Source: Elusimicrobiaceae bacterium
Lineage (GTDB): Bacteria; Elusimicrobiota; Elusimicrobia; Elusimicrobiales; Elusimicrobiaceae
Direction of reading: 5' to 3'
Length of the DNA: 64,000 nucleotides
Assembly: GCA_017546175.1 (NCBI GenBank)
Contig: JAFYXM010000010.1
Location: 124,001-188,000, forward strand
In this document: piece by piece, positions 30,948-39,382 of the stretch
How positions within the stretch are numbered: position 1 is the stretch's first letter
Layout: each line of letters begins with the position of its first letter
Notes under the pieces: model-generated
What the model saw: only the letters and a program-made list of their open reading frames with translations
Database searches by the model: none
What the model was told of the DNA's origin: nothing
Made by a program: the position numbers and the translations under genes

Positions 30948-32330
30948 ATGATTATTGATGATGAGAAACTGCAACGAACCTTGGAAAAAGCCAAATCCCA
31001 CACGGATGCCGAGGTGACGGAAATCTTAACCAAAGCCAAAGAACTCAAAGGCTTAACCCTTGAGCAAGCTGCCGTCTTACTAAATGTTACAGACGAAAAA
31101 CTACTGCAAGAATTATTCCATACAGCTAAATACGTTAAAGAAGAAATTTACGGCAATCGCATTGTACTTTTTGCCCCCCTTTATATTTCTAACATTTGTA
31201 CTAATGAGTGCGTTTATTGTGCCTTTCGCAAAAGCAACACCTCTTTAAAACGCCATGCCAGCACACGAGCGGAAATCAATCAAGAGGTTACCGCCCTTTT
31301 ACAGCAAGGCCACAAACGTATTTTGATGGTAGCGGGCGAAGCTTACCCCGGTGGTACTTTGCAATATGTCTATGACAGCATCAAAGCCATTTACGATACC
31401 CGTTGGAACGGGCAAAATATTCGCCGCGTCAACGTAAATATCGCTCCTCTGGTGCAAGAAGAATTTGAAGAGCTTAAAAAATGCAATATCGGTACTTATC
31501 AGCTTTTCCAAGAAACTTACCATAAAGAAACCTATGAAAAATTGCATTTAGAAGGTGCCAAAAAAGATTATCAGTTCCGCCTAGACGCCATGGACCGCGC
31601 TTTAAAAGCCGGCATTAATGATGTAGGCATCGGGCCTCTGTTGGGGCTGTATGATTATAAGTACGAAATTTTGGCCACGCTGGAGCATGCCTTTTATTTA
31701 GACAAAACCTACGGTGTCGGTCCGCATACCATTTCTATTCCGCGCATTGAGCCTGCCGAAGGGTCCGACTTTAGCTTGCACCCGCCGTATCAACTGACTG
31801 ATACCGATTTCAAGAAAGTGGTGGCTGTCCTGCGTTTGGCAGTTCCGTACACGGGCATTATTTTAAGCACGCGCGAAAGCGCACAACTGCGCACCGAATG
31901 TATGGAGCTGGGCGTATCGCAGATTTCTGCCGCCAGCCGCGTCAACCCCGGCGGATATTCCTATGATAAAGAGAACGGCAGTCAGTTCACTTTAACCGAT
32001 GAGCGTACTTTGGCCGAAGTGATTGATGCGCTGGCCGATGCCAAACACATGCCGTCTTTCTGCACGGGTTGCTACCGCTTGGGGCGCGTGGGTAAAGACT
32101 TTATGGATTTGGCAAAACCGGGCCTGATCAAAAAGCATTGTTTGCCCAATGCCATGTTCACCTTTGCAGAATATTTAGAAGATTTTGCTCCTGCCTCGCT
32201 CAAAGCCAAAGGCTACGCGCTGATTGAAAGCACGACCAAAGAAAACTTTGAAGAGGGCGGCGCTATCCGTAAAATGATAGAGACTAATTTAGCCAACATC
32301 AAAAACGGAAAACGAGATTTATATTTCTAA
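30948..32330 (+). CDS. hydG: [FeFe]-hydrogenase maturase HydG (tyrosine lyase)
   Basis: A 460-residue radical SAM enzyme that cleaves tyrosine to give the CO and cyanide ligands of the hydrogenase H-cluster. NICTNECVYCAFRK holds the CX3CX2C cluster motif; MVAGEAYPGG is the SAM-binding region. The C-terminal FCTGCYRLGR ... KKHCLPNAMFTFAEYL shows the CX2CX22C site of the auxiliary iron-sulfur cluster, which is specific for HydG and absent from ThiH. ATG 30948 gives the expected length; the frame extends 19 codons upstream through the hairpin region. hydE, hydF and the hydrogenase are not in the window. Confidence 0.93.
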   Translation: MIIDDEKLQRTLEKAKSHTDAEVTEILTKAKELKGLTLEQAAVLLNVTDEKLLQELFHTAKYVKEEIYGNRIVLFAPLYISNICTNECVYCAFRKSNTSLKRHASTRAEINQEVTALLQQGHKRILMVAGEAYPGGTLQYVYDSIKAIYDTRWNGQNIRRVNVNIAPLVQEEFEELKKCNIGTYQLFQETYHKETYEKLHLEGAKKDYQFRLDAMDRALKAGINDVGIGPLLGLYDYKYEILATLEHAFYLDKTYGVGPHTISIPRIEPAEGSDFSLHPPYQLTDTDFKKVVAVLRLAVPYTGIILSTRESAQLRTECMELGVSQISAASRVNPGGYSYDKENGSQFTLTDERTLAEVIDALADAKHMPSFCTGCYRLGRVGKDFMDLAKPGLIKKHCLPNAMFTFAEYLEDFAPASLKAKGYALIESTTKENFEEGGAIRKMIETNLANIKNGKRDLYF

Positions 32331-32342
32331 ACCGTTCTATTG

Positions 32343-32374
32343 AAAACACCCGCTGTAAAAAGCGGGTGTTTTTT
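32343..32374 (+). terminator. Terminator of hydG
   Basis: AAAACACCCGCT pairs with AGCGGGTGTTTT and ends in TTTTTT. Confidence 0.9.
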
Positions 32375-32447
32375 GGAAAAAAAATTTTCCTTTTTGCTTT
32401 TGTTTTTTGTAAAATATAAAAAAGACGGACTTTTATTTTTGTACTTT

Positions 32448-32535
32448 TTGGTGCGCACTGCGGCACCAACCCTACAGGGCCCTATGGTATCGGTTCTCCG
32501 ACAGCCGGGTGGTACAGAGGTAAAAGCCCGTTTTT
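32448..32535 (+). promoter_or_regulatory. Structured leader of the first YfcC carrier, riboswitch- or T-box-like
   Basis: Between the hydG terminator and the carrier gene lie consecutive stems: TTGGTGC/GCACCAA (32448-32469), CCC/GGG (32470-32479), TCGG/CCGA (32490-32501). GGGTGGTAC (32507-32515) resembles the T-box core that reads the tRNA CCA end. CGGG (32506-32509) can pair with CCCG (32527-32530), which is followed by TTTTTATTTT, a terminator-like unit just before the ribosome site. No clear specifier loop or known aptamer core was identified, so the class is open. Confidence 0.45.
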
Positions 32536-32573
32536 ATTTTGTAAATAAAATATTCGGAGGAAGAAAAAAGAAA

Positions 32574-34040
32574 ATGAAACTGTTGAAGTTTAAATTGCCG
32601 CAATTTAACACGTTAAGCATTATCTTTGCCATTATTTTATTGGTAACGGCTATGACGTGGATTGTGCCCAGCGGATCTTATGACCGCGTATTGACCGATG
32701 GCAGAGAAGTGGTAGTAGCAGGTACCTACCATGCCGTAGAAGCCAACCCGCAGGGTGTTTTTGATGTGCTCAAAGCCCCGATTACAGGCTTTGAAAATAC
32801 GGCCCTAGTGATTGCTTTCTTGCTGATTATCGGTGGTGTATTGGCCGTCGTGGAAAAAACAGGTGCCATTACAGCAGGCATTAAAGAAGCCAGCAATTTT
32901 TTTGGCAAGAAACCTCAGTTTAAATTTCTTTTTATCCCCATGGGAATTATCATTTTCTCTTTGTGCGGTGCCACATTCGGCATGTGCGAAGAAACTTTGA
33001 TTTTTATTCCTATTTTAATTCCTTTGGCTCTTTCCTTGGGGTATGACTCCGCTATCGGTACAGCTATTCCCTTTGTAGGTGCCGGAGTCGGTTTTGCTGC
33101 CGCCTTTACCAATCCGTTTACGGTAGGTATTGCCCAAGGTATTGCCCAAGTACCCTTGTACTCCGGCTTGGGGTACCGGTTGATTGTGTGGGCCGTCTGC
33201 ACTGCGGTCGTCATTACATTTTTAATGCTTTACGCGCGCAAAATTACCAAGGATCCGACCAAAAGCTTGACCTACGAATATGACCAAGCCAAACGCAAAG
33301 AACTGGGCATGAACAATGACAGCCAAAAAATCACCACTCGTCAAAAATTGGTTTTAATTGCTTTCGGTCTTGGCATGATTACGCTGGTTTGCGGCGTTTT
33401 AAAACCGCAACTGTGCGACTTTATCAAAGGATTTACCGGCCTTGATTTGATGACGCTTTTACACCTTGAAAACAGCGGTTGGTACATTACCGAAATTGCC
33501 GCTTTATTCTTGGGAGTAGGCTTTTTGGCTGCCATTTTGGGCGGGCTGAACATGAGCCAATTTACCGATAGTTTCTTTGACGGTGTACGCGGTATGGCTT
33601 CCATTGCTATTACTTTATGTTTTGCCCAAGCCATTGTACTCATTGCCCAAAACGGACAAATCTTAGATACACTGCTTAATTTTATGTCTAAAGGCATTTC
33701 TAAACTGCACCCGATTTGTGCCTCTTGGGCGGCCATGATATTGCAAACGGTCATAGATTTCTTTATCCCGTCCGGTTCCAGCAAAGCCGTATTGACCATG
33801 CCTATTTTGGCTCCGTTAGCTGATTTAATCGGCATTACGCGCCAAACCATGGTACTTTCGTTCCAATTGGGCGGCAGCTGGCTGAATATGATTTTCCCCA
33901 CCGATCCGGTAACGATTGCCGCTATTGGTTTTGCCAATATTGCTTTTGCCAAATGGCTTAAGTGGTTGGCCCCGTTATTGATTGTGATGTATCTGCTTTC
34001 TTTTGCGGCTTTAGTTCCGCCGTATTTTATGAACTGGTAA
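32574..34040 (+). CDS. YfcC family (DcuC-related) basic amino acid or dicarboxylate carrier
   Basis: A 488-residue inner-membrane protein with about 12 helices. It opens with PQFNTLSIIFAIILLVTAMTWIVPSGSYDR and contains FSLCGATFGMCEETLIFIPILIPLALSLGYD, TNPFTVGIAQ and IDFFIPSGSSKAVLTMPILAPLADLIG, all typical of YfcC proteins. Members are annotated variously as arginine/ornithine or C4-dicarboxylate carriers, and the substrate here is unknown. ATG 32574 is used; GGAGG lies 14 bases upstream, somewhat far. The structured leader before it suggests ligand-dependent control. A paralogue follows directly. Confidence 0.85.
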   Translation: MKLLKFKLPQFNTLSIIFAIILLVTAMTWIVPSGSYDRVLTDGREVVVAGTYHAVEANPQGVFDVLKAPITGFENTALVIAFLLIIGGVLAVVEKTGAITAGIKEASNFFGKKPQFKFLFIPMGIIIFSLCGATFGMCEETLIFIPILIPLALSLGYDSAIGTAIPFVGAGVGFAAAFTNPFTVGIAQGIAQVPLYSGLGYRLIVWAVCTAVVITFLMLYARKITKDPTKSLTYEYDQAKRKELGMNNDSQKITTRQKLVLIAFGLGMITLVCGVLKPQLCDFIKGFTGLDLMTLLHLENSGWYITEIAALFLGVGFLAAILGGLNMSQFTDSFFDGVRGMASIAITLCFAQAIVLIAQNGQILDTLLNFMSKGISKLHPICASWAAMILQTVIDFFIPSGSSKAVLTMPILAPLADLIGITRQTMVLSFQLGGSWLNMIFPTDPVTIAAIGFANIAFAKWLKWLAPLLIVMYLLSFAALVPPYFMNW

Positions 34041-34052
34041 GTATTTTAAAAG

Positions 34053-34096
34053 ACCTTCCGCCGCATTTTATTTTGTTTGAGCCGGCGGAAGGTTTT
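34053..34096 (+). terminator. Terminator between the tandem YfcC genes
   Basis: ACCTTCCGCCG pairs with CGGCGGAAGGT (34083-34093) over a 19-base loop, followed by TTT and AT-rich sequence. Confidence 0.75.
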
Positions 34097-34118
34097 GATT
34101 TAAAAGAGGAAAACAAAA

Positions 34119-35522
34119 ATGAAAAAATTTCTTTCCAAATTCTGCAACACCTATTTCTTAATTTTCTGCATTATGTTGGCCGTTACGGCCCTCACGTGGG
34201 TTATTCCCTCCGGAGAATATGATCGCATAGAGCAAGACGGCCGCACGATTGCCGTGGCAGGCTCTTATCATGCGGTAGCAGCCAGCCCGCAAGGCTTGGG
34301 CCAAGCCTTGCAAGCTCCTATCCAAGGGTTTCATCAATGCGCTGAAATCATTGCCTTTATTTTGGTGGTAGGTGCTTTGTTTACCGTGATAGAACGTACA
34401 GGGGCCGTCAGCACGGTGGTTAAAAAGGTAAGTTTTTATTTTGCCAAACACCCCAAACACCGTATCTTTTTTATCCCTACCTGTATGTTTTTATTTTCGT
34501 TGTGCGGAGCGGTGTTCGGTATGGAAGAAGAAACACTTATCTTTATCCCTATTTTTATTCCGCTTGCGCTCTCTTTGGGATATGATACGTTGGTAGGCAT
34601 GGCTATTCCGTTTATCGGCGCTTTTACGGGGTTTTCTTCGGCCTTTGTCAATCCGTTTACCGTTGGCATTGCGCAAACCATTGCACAACTGCCCATGTAC
34701 TCCGGCTGGCAATACCGCGTACTGGTATGGTTTATTTTCACCTCAGTGATAGCTGCTTTTTTTACTTGGTACGGAGAAAAAATTCGCAAGCACCCCAGCA
34801 AAAGTTTAACTTGTAAAATGGACGTTGTCAGACGAGCCGAGCTCAATATTGTCAATGATGTGGTGGTAGATGAATCTTTCCGCCTGACACGCGCACACAA
34901 ATTGGTGCTTTTGGCCTTTCTAATCGGTATGGGGGTGCTGTTTTACGGTATCATAAAATACCAATGGTATATGACGGAAATTGCCGCCGTATTTTTAGGC
35001 GTTACGATTGCTGCGGCTTACTTTGGCAAACTCAAACTGGACCAGACCACCGATGCTATCTTAGCCGGTGCGCAAAGCATGATAGGCGTGTGTATTTTGA
35101 TGGCTTTGGCGCGCTCTATCGTCATCATTGCAACACAAGGTCATATTTTAGATACGGTGCTGCATGCCATGACCCAAAGTTTAGGGTCTTTGCACCCCAT
35201 TTTGGCTTCTCAAGCCATGTTCTTTGTGCAGACGATTTTGAACTTTTTTATCGCATCAGGTTCGGGCCAAGCCGTACTGACCATGCCTATTATGATTCCG
35301 TTGGGAGACTTGGTACATGTATCGCGCCAGACGGTCATTTTGGCCTATCAGTTTGGCGAAGGCTGGGGCAACCCCATTATTCCCACGGCTCCGGTTACGA
35401 TGGGAGCGTTGGCCTTGGCGGGTATCTCTTACGGAGCATGGGTAAAATGGTTTATAAAACTGGAAGTAATTTTAATTACGCTGTCTTTGCTGTTGCTGAT
35501 ACCGGCATATTATATTTGGTAA
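34119..35522 (+). CDS. YfcC family carrier, second tandem copy
   Basis: A 467-residue paralogue of the preceding gene, with the same order of blocks: MLAVTALTWVIPSGEYDRIEQDGR, FSLCGAVFGMEEETLIFIPIFIPLALSLGYD, VNPFTVGIAQ and FFIASGSGQAVLTMPIMIPLGDLV. It lacks the ~20-residue insertion near residue 285 of the first copy. Two carriers in tandem separated by a terminator suggest a related but distinct substrate or mode of control; this copy has no structured leader. AGAGG precedes the start. Confidence 0.85.
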   Translation: MKKFLSKFCNTYFLIFCIMLAVTALTWVIPSGEYDRIEQDGRTIAVAGSYHAVAASPQGLGQALQAPIQGFHQCAEIIAFILVVGALFTVIERTGAVSTVVKKVSFYFAKHPKHRIFFIPTCMFLFSLCGAVFGMEEETLIFIPIFIPLALSLGYDTLVGMAIPFIGAFTGFSSAFVNPFTVGIAQTIAQLPMYSGWQYRVLVWFIFTSVIAAFFTWYGEKIRKHPSKSLTCKMDVVRRAELNIVNDVVVDESFRLTRAHKLVLLAFLIGMGVLFYGIIKYQWYMTEIAAVFLGVTIAAAYFGKLKLDQTTDAILAGAQSMIGVCILMALARSIVIIATQGHILDTVLHAMTQSLGSLHPILASQAMFFVQTILNFFIASGSGQAVLTMPIMIPLGDLVHVSRQTVILAYQFGEGWGNPIIPTAPVTMGALALAGISYGAWVKWFIKLEVILITLSLLLLIPAYYIW

Positions 35523-35525
35523 AAT

Positions 35526-35552
35526 AAAAAGGCCCCAACAAGGGGCCTTTTT
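35526..35552 (+). terminator. Terminator after the second YfcC gene
   Basis: AAAAAGGCCCC / GGGGCCTTTTT hairpin over a five-base loop. Confidence 0.88.
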
Positions 35553-35562
35553 CAGATTAAAA

Positions 35563-36978
35563 ATGCTTACTAAACTAAAAATTATTTCTTATCTTTCTGC
35601 GGCAGATTGGTGGGTATTCGGCATAGTACTGGTGCTGACTTTTGCCGTGGCTATCTATGGCCACTACCGCCAAAAAAAACCGCAAAATACCGCCTTAGAT
35701 TACCTGCTCATGGGCCGTCAGTTGACCTTGCCTTTATTTGTAGCTACGTTAGTCGCTACATGGTACGGGGGCATTTTCGGTGTCAATGAAATTACGTTTA
35801 ATTACGGCATTTACAATTTTGTGACGCAGGGATTTTTCTGGTATGTGGCCTATATTATTTTTGCCTTTTTTATTGCTGAAAGAGTGGCCAAATATCAGTC
35901 CGTTACCCTGCCTGATTTAGCGCAAAATATGTTCGGCCCCAAAGCAGGAAAAGTGGCAGCAGTGTTTACTTTCTTTTATATTACACCCGTGGCCTATGTG
36001 TTGAGTTTGGGGCTTTTTTTGAATATGATTTTTGGAATCGGGGTCCTAAACGGCATGATTATCGGCACCGTTTTTACCTGTTTATACACGGCATGGGGCG
36101 GCTTTAAAGCGGTGGTATTTTCGGACTTGGTGCAATTTTTCGTCATGTGCAGTGCGGTACTTTTGGTGGTGCTTTTTTCCGTGCAGGACTTTGGAGGTCT
36201 TTCTTTTCTAAAAGCAAATCTCCCCCCCTCCCACTTTAGTTTAACGGGCGGAAACGGGGTACTAAACACGCTGATTTGGGGGTTTATTGCCTTGGCCACC
36301 CTAATAGACCCCAGCTTTTACCAACGCTGTTTTGCAGCCAAAAGCCCGCAAATTGTTAAAAAAGGCGTGCTCATCTCCACTTTTATCTGGTTTTGCTTTG
36401 ATATATGCACCACATTAGGCTCTTTGTATGCGCGCGCCTTACTGCCTGCGGCAGAGCCGGCAGAGGCATATTTCTTTTATGCGGTGCAGCTGTTGCCGAC
36501 GGGACTGAAAGGATTTTTTGTAGCGGGAATTTTGGCTATCATCTTATCTACACTTAATTCATTTTTATTCATTGCTTCCAATACCCTTAGTTATGATTTA
36601 CTGAAAAACCGCTTTAAAAATATTGTCTTTTCCAACCGAATCTCACTTTTTGTCGTTGGTGCTTTAGCCATTGTAATGGCGATGTTACTTAACGGCAGTT
36701 TTAAAGAAATTTGGATTACGCTGGGTTCTTACTTTTCGGCCTGTTTGCTCGTTCCTATTTTGGTAGGATATATTTATCCCAAACGCATCAGCGACAATTT
36801 GTTTGTCTGCAGCGCACTTTGCAGTGCGGGGGTAGTGACGGTGTGGAAACTTTGGCCGCTTAGCGGAGTGTGGGCGCAAATAGACGGGTTTTACATTGGG
36901 GTAAGCACAAGTATTTTAATTTTAGTTTTCAGCAAAACAAAGGCAACAAAACATGTCAAAAGCACTACTGATTTGTAA
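35563..36978 (+). CDS. SSS-family sodium symporter linked to thiN (ThiV-like candidate)
   Basis: A 471-residue carrier with about 13 helices. DYLLMGRQLTLPLFVATLVATWYGGIFG is the SSS helix 1-2 region, FTCLYTAWGGFKAVVFSDLVQFF the helix 5-6 region and FFVAGILAIILSTLNSFLFIASNTLSYDL the conserved sodium-site helix 9 region. It is not of the sugar subtype seen at 6404. Its last 26 bases overlap thiN, so the two are cotranslated. ThiV, an SSS protein predicted earlier to import thiamine, is a precedent, so thiamine or a precursor is the favoured substrate by inference. No ribosome site is seen before ATG 35563. Confidence 0.75.
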   Translation: MLTKLKIISYLSAADWWVFGIVLVLTFAVAIYGHYRQKKPQNTALDYLLMGRQLTLPLFVATLVATWYGGIFGVNEITFNYGIYNFVTQGFFWYVAYIIFAFFIAERVAKYQSVTLPDLAQNMFGPKAGKVAAVFTFFYITPVAYVLSLGLFLNMIFGIGVLNGMIIGTVFTCLYTAWGGFKAVVFSDLVQFFVMCSAVLLVVLFSVQDFGGLSFLKANLPPSHFSLTGGNGVLNTLIWGFIALATLIDPSFYQRCFAAKSPQIVKKGVLISTFIWFCFDICTTLGSLYARALLPAAEPAEAYFFYAVQLLPTGLKGFFVAGILAIILSTLNSFLFIASNTLSYDLLKNRFKNIVFSNRISLFVVGALAIVMAMLLNGSFKEIWITLGSYFSACLLVPILVGYIYPKRISDNLFVCSALCSAGVVTVWKLWPLSGVWAQIDGFYIGVSTSILILVFSKTKATKHVKSTTDL

Positions 36979-37567
36979 CGGTGAAAAGCCCAAAAAATGG
37001 CTTAAAAAATGGGCACAAAAAGTAGATTTCGTGTTGGCTGCTGACGGTGGGGCAGACGGTGCGCTGACGGCCGGTATTATGCCCGATGCCGTCATCGGAG
37101 ATTTAGATTCCGCCTCCTCCCGCGCTCGTCAAACCTTTAAAAATATCCCTTTTATTCATGTTAAGCGCCAAGATAATACAGACTTGGAAAAGGCCTTAGA
37201 CTGGCTGACCCTACAACAATTTGACGAGTGTTTTATCGTCGGAGCAACGGGAGGCCGGTTAGATTTTACGCTGGGTAATTTTTTATCCGTTTTACCCTAT
37301 CTTTCAAAAATCAAAATCACTTTCATCGGTGAAAATTGGCGCATTTTTCCGCTCACAAAATCTTTTGTTTTTTCTGCGCGCAAAGGGGCCCGCATGAGTA
37401 TTATACCGCTGACGTCTTGCCAAAACATTACTTTAAAAGGCGTCAAATATCGTCTAAACGGTGTAGAATGGCAGCTGGGGCAAACAGGCATTTCCAATGT
37501 CATTACCGCACAAAAAACCGAAGTCTTATTTGAGAGTGGTTATATGTTGTTGTATTTGGAAGATTAA
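36953..37567 (+). CDS. thiN: Thiamine pyrophosphokinase
   Basis: A 204-residue enzyme that converts thiamine to thiamine diphosphate with ATP. LAADGGADGAL, DAVIGDLDSAS with the magnesium Asp pair, KRQDNTDLEKALDWL and VGATGGRLDFTLGN follow the TPK catalytic domain in order; the C-terminal beta domain (GARMSIIPLTSCQNITLKGVKYRLNG) binds the substrate. The gene begins inside the end of the SSS carrier. This is a salvage enzyme, matching an uptake role for its neighbour. Confidence 0.92.
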   Translation: MSKALLICNGEKPKKWLKKWAQKVDFVLAADGGADGALTAGIMPDAVIGDLDSASSRARQTFKNIPFIHVKRQDNTDLEKALDWLTLQQFDECFIVGATGGRLDFTLGNFLSVLPYLSKIKITFIGENWRIFPLTKSFVFSARKGARMSIIPLTSCQNITLKGVKYRLNGVEWQLGQTGISNVITAQKTEVLFESGYMLLYLED

Positions 37568-37621
37568 TTTTCCGCTATTAAAAAGCAGCTGAAATCATAT
37601 AGAAAATTATCCCTTCATTAA

Positions 37622-37645
37622 AAAACCGCCCTTTCGGGCGGTTTT
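37622..37645. terminator. Bidirectional terminator thiN / pilin
   Basis: AAAACCGCCC-TTTC-GGGCGGTTTT between convergent genes. Confidence 0.85.
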
Positions 37646-37675
37646 GTCAAAAAAGTATTTTTAATTAATGGGTGG

Positions 37676-38146
37676 CTAAGGAGTGGCGGTTGTATAAATG
37701 CCCAAAGATTTACAAATACCAATACCCGCTTTATTAGCAGAGCTGCAGGCCAACGTACGTTTGCCCGATTCCGTGGTAGCATACGGGTTCCAAATCTGAT
37801 ATCCTCCGCCAATTCTGTTGGCCACTACTCCGCCGCACAAAGTACCGGGGATGGGCGCACCCGCCGCGGCATTTAAATAATACTCAAAATATTTCCCGAC
37901 AATCTTATATTGGGCTGTTTGTTCTCCCGGAATGGAAATCAAAATTTTTCTCCAATTATCCGGACATTTATTTCTTTCCGCCGCATAAGCATATACGGCA
38001 TCATTGGCGGCTTTGATGGTGTTCATCGCCTCGGTAGCACGTGTTTTTTCAATACTTCTTTTATAATTAGGCAAAGCAACCGATGTCAAAATGCCGATAA
38101 TCAATACCACTACCAATACTTCTACTAATGTGAAACCTTTCTTCAT
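37676..38146 (-). CDS. Type IV pilin-like protein
   Basis: A 156-residue pseudopilin. [20 protein letters not shown] carries the prepilin peptidase site after Gly4 and Glu5 of the mature helix; SVALPNYKRSIEKTRATEAMNTIKAANDAVYAYAAERNKCP completes alpha-1. The C-terminal domain has a Cys pair arrangement (CPDN, LCGG, LACSS, GICKS) that may form disulfides. It starts ten bases after the dapL stop, with AGGAGG between, so it appears to be cotranscribed with the dapF-dapL pair rather than from its own surface-protein promoter. Confidence 0.87.
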   Translation of the reverse strand: MKKGFTLVEVLVVVLIIGILTSVALPNYKRSIEKTRATEAMNTIKAANDAVYAYAAERNKCPDNWRKILISIPGEQTAQYKIVGKYFEYYLNAAAGAPIPGTLCGGVVANRIGGGYQIWNPYATTESGKRTLACSSANKAGIGICKSLGIYTTATP

Positions 38147-38155
38147 ATATCCTCC

Positions 38156-39382
38156 TTATTTTAAGTTTAAAATACGTTGGGCCGCTTTCTGCGTAAGTTC
38201 AGCCGTATTAAAAGCTGTCAAACGGAAATACCCTTCCCCGCTGTGGCCAAAACCGGAACCGGGGGTACCTACAATTTGCAATTTTTCAAGCATATAGTCA
38301 AAAAATTGCCAAGAGTTCATTCCTTGCGGAGTTTTCAGCCAAATATACGGAGCATTCTGACCGCCAAATACTTCCAAACCCGTCTCTTTCAGTGCGCTGT
38401 AAATCACACGGGCATTGGCTAAATATCCGTCTATAATTTCTTTTGTTTGGCGTAGTCCTTCTTCGGAATATACCGCTTCGGCACCGCGTTGGATAATGTA
38501 AGGGACTCCGTTAAACTTGGTACTTTGGCGGCGCATCCACAAAGCATTGGCTTTGTGGGCATTGCCTAAATCATCATAAATTTCCAAGGCTTTGGGCACC
38601 ACACAATAAGCGCAGCGCGTACCGGTAAAACCGGCCGTCTTGGAAAAAGAGCGAAACTCCACCGCACACTTTTCTGCTCCTTCCACTTCAAAAATACTGT
38701 GCGGTACGTTTTCCTCACGGATGAATGCTTCATAGGCGCTGTCGTATAAAATGACGGCCTTATGCTCCAAGGCCCAATCTACCCATTTTTTCAGTTCTTC
38801 ACGGCTCATCACAGATCCGGTGGGGTTATTGGGCGAGCAAAGATACACTAAGTCCGCATGTTCTTGGGGCAAGTCGGGAGAAAAATTATTTTCTGACGTA
38901 CAAGGCAAGTAAATAATATTTTTAAATTGTCCGTTTTCAAATCTTCCGCTACGCCCTGCCATGACGTTGGTATCTAAATAAACAGGATATACAGGATCCT
39001 GCAATGCTACGCGGCTATGAACAGAAAACAATTCTTGGAAATTGGCCACGTCACTTTTAGCACCGTCACTGACGAAAATTTCATCTTCGGCAATGTTTAC
39101 TCCACGCGCTTGATAATCATATTTTGCAATAGCTTTACGCAAAAAGTCATACCCTTCGTAGGGGCCGTATCCGCGGAAAGTGCCCGGTTGGCCCATTTCG
39201 TCGCAGGCTTTTTTCATGGCGTCCACCACCGCAGGTACCAGCGGTTGGCTTACATCTCCAATGCCTAAGCTGATGACTTCTTGGGTGAGATTGGCAGCCT
39301 TATAAGCGGCCGTGCGTTTGGCTACTTCGGCAAACAAATAACTGCCTTGCAAATTTAAATAGTTTTCATTTATTTTCGTCAT
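38156..39382 (-). CDS. dapL: LL-diaminopimelate aminotransferase
   Basis: A 408-residue PLP enzyme that makes LL-diaminopimelate from tetrahydrodipicolinate in one step. ISLGIGDVSQPLVPAVVDAMKKA, FRGYGPYEGYDFLRKAIA, YLCSPNNPTGSVMSREELKKWVDWA and SFSKTAGFTGTRCAYCVVP (Schiff-base Lys) are those of DapL. It feeds DapF, encoded directly upstream with a four-base overlap (ATGA). The presence of DapL implies that the acyl-DAP branches are not needed. Confidence 0.92.
   Translation of the reverse strand: MTKINENYLNLQGSYLFAEVAKRTAAYKAANLTQEVISLGIGDVSQPLVPAVVDAMKKACDEMGQPGTFRGYGPYEGYDFLRKAIAKYDYQARGVNIAEDEIFVSDGAKSDVANFQELFSVHSRVALQDPVYPVYLDTNVMAGRSGRFENGQFKNIIYLPCTSENNFSPDLPQEHADLVYLCSPNNPTGSVMSREELKKWVDWALEHKAVILYDSAYEAFIREENVPHSIFEVEGAEKCAVEFRSFSKTAGFTGTRCAYCVVPKALEIYDDLGNAHKANALWMRRQSTKFNGVPYIIQRGAEAVYSEEGLRQTKEIIDGYLANARVIYSALKETGLEVFGGQNAPYIWLKTPQGMNSWQFFDYMLEKLQIVGTPGSGFGHSGEGYFRLTAFNTAELTQKAAQRILNLK

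Noticed and set aside
30948-32330. ThiH tyrosine lyase instead of HydG
   Set aside because: The C-terminal CX2CX22C auxiliary cluster motif and overall length are HydG features, and no thiamine-thiazole genes are beside it.
32448-32535. Guanidine-I (ykkC), c-di-GMP, glycine or lysine riboswitch
   Set aside because: I compared the leader with the remembered core motifs of these classes and found no adequate match; only the GGGTGGTAC segment resembles a T-box, and that is reported as tentative.
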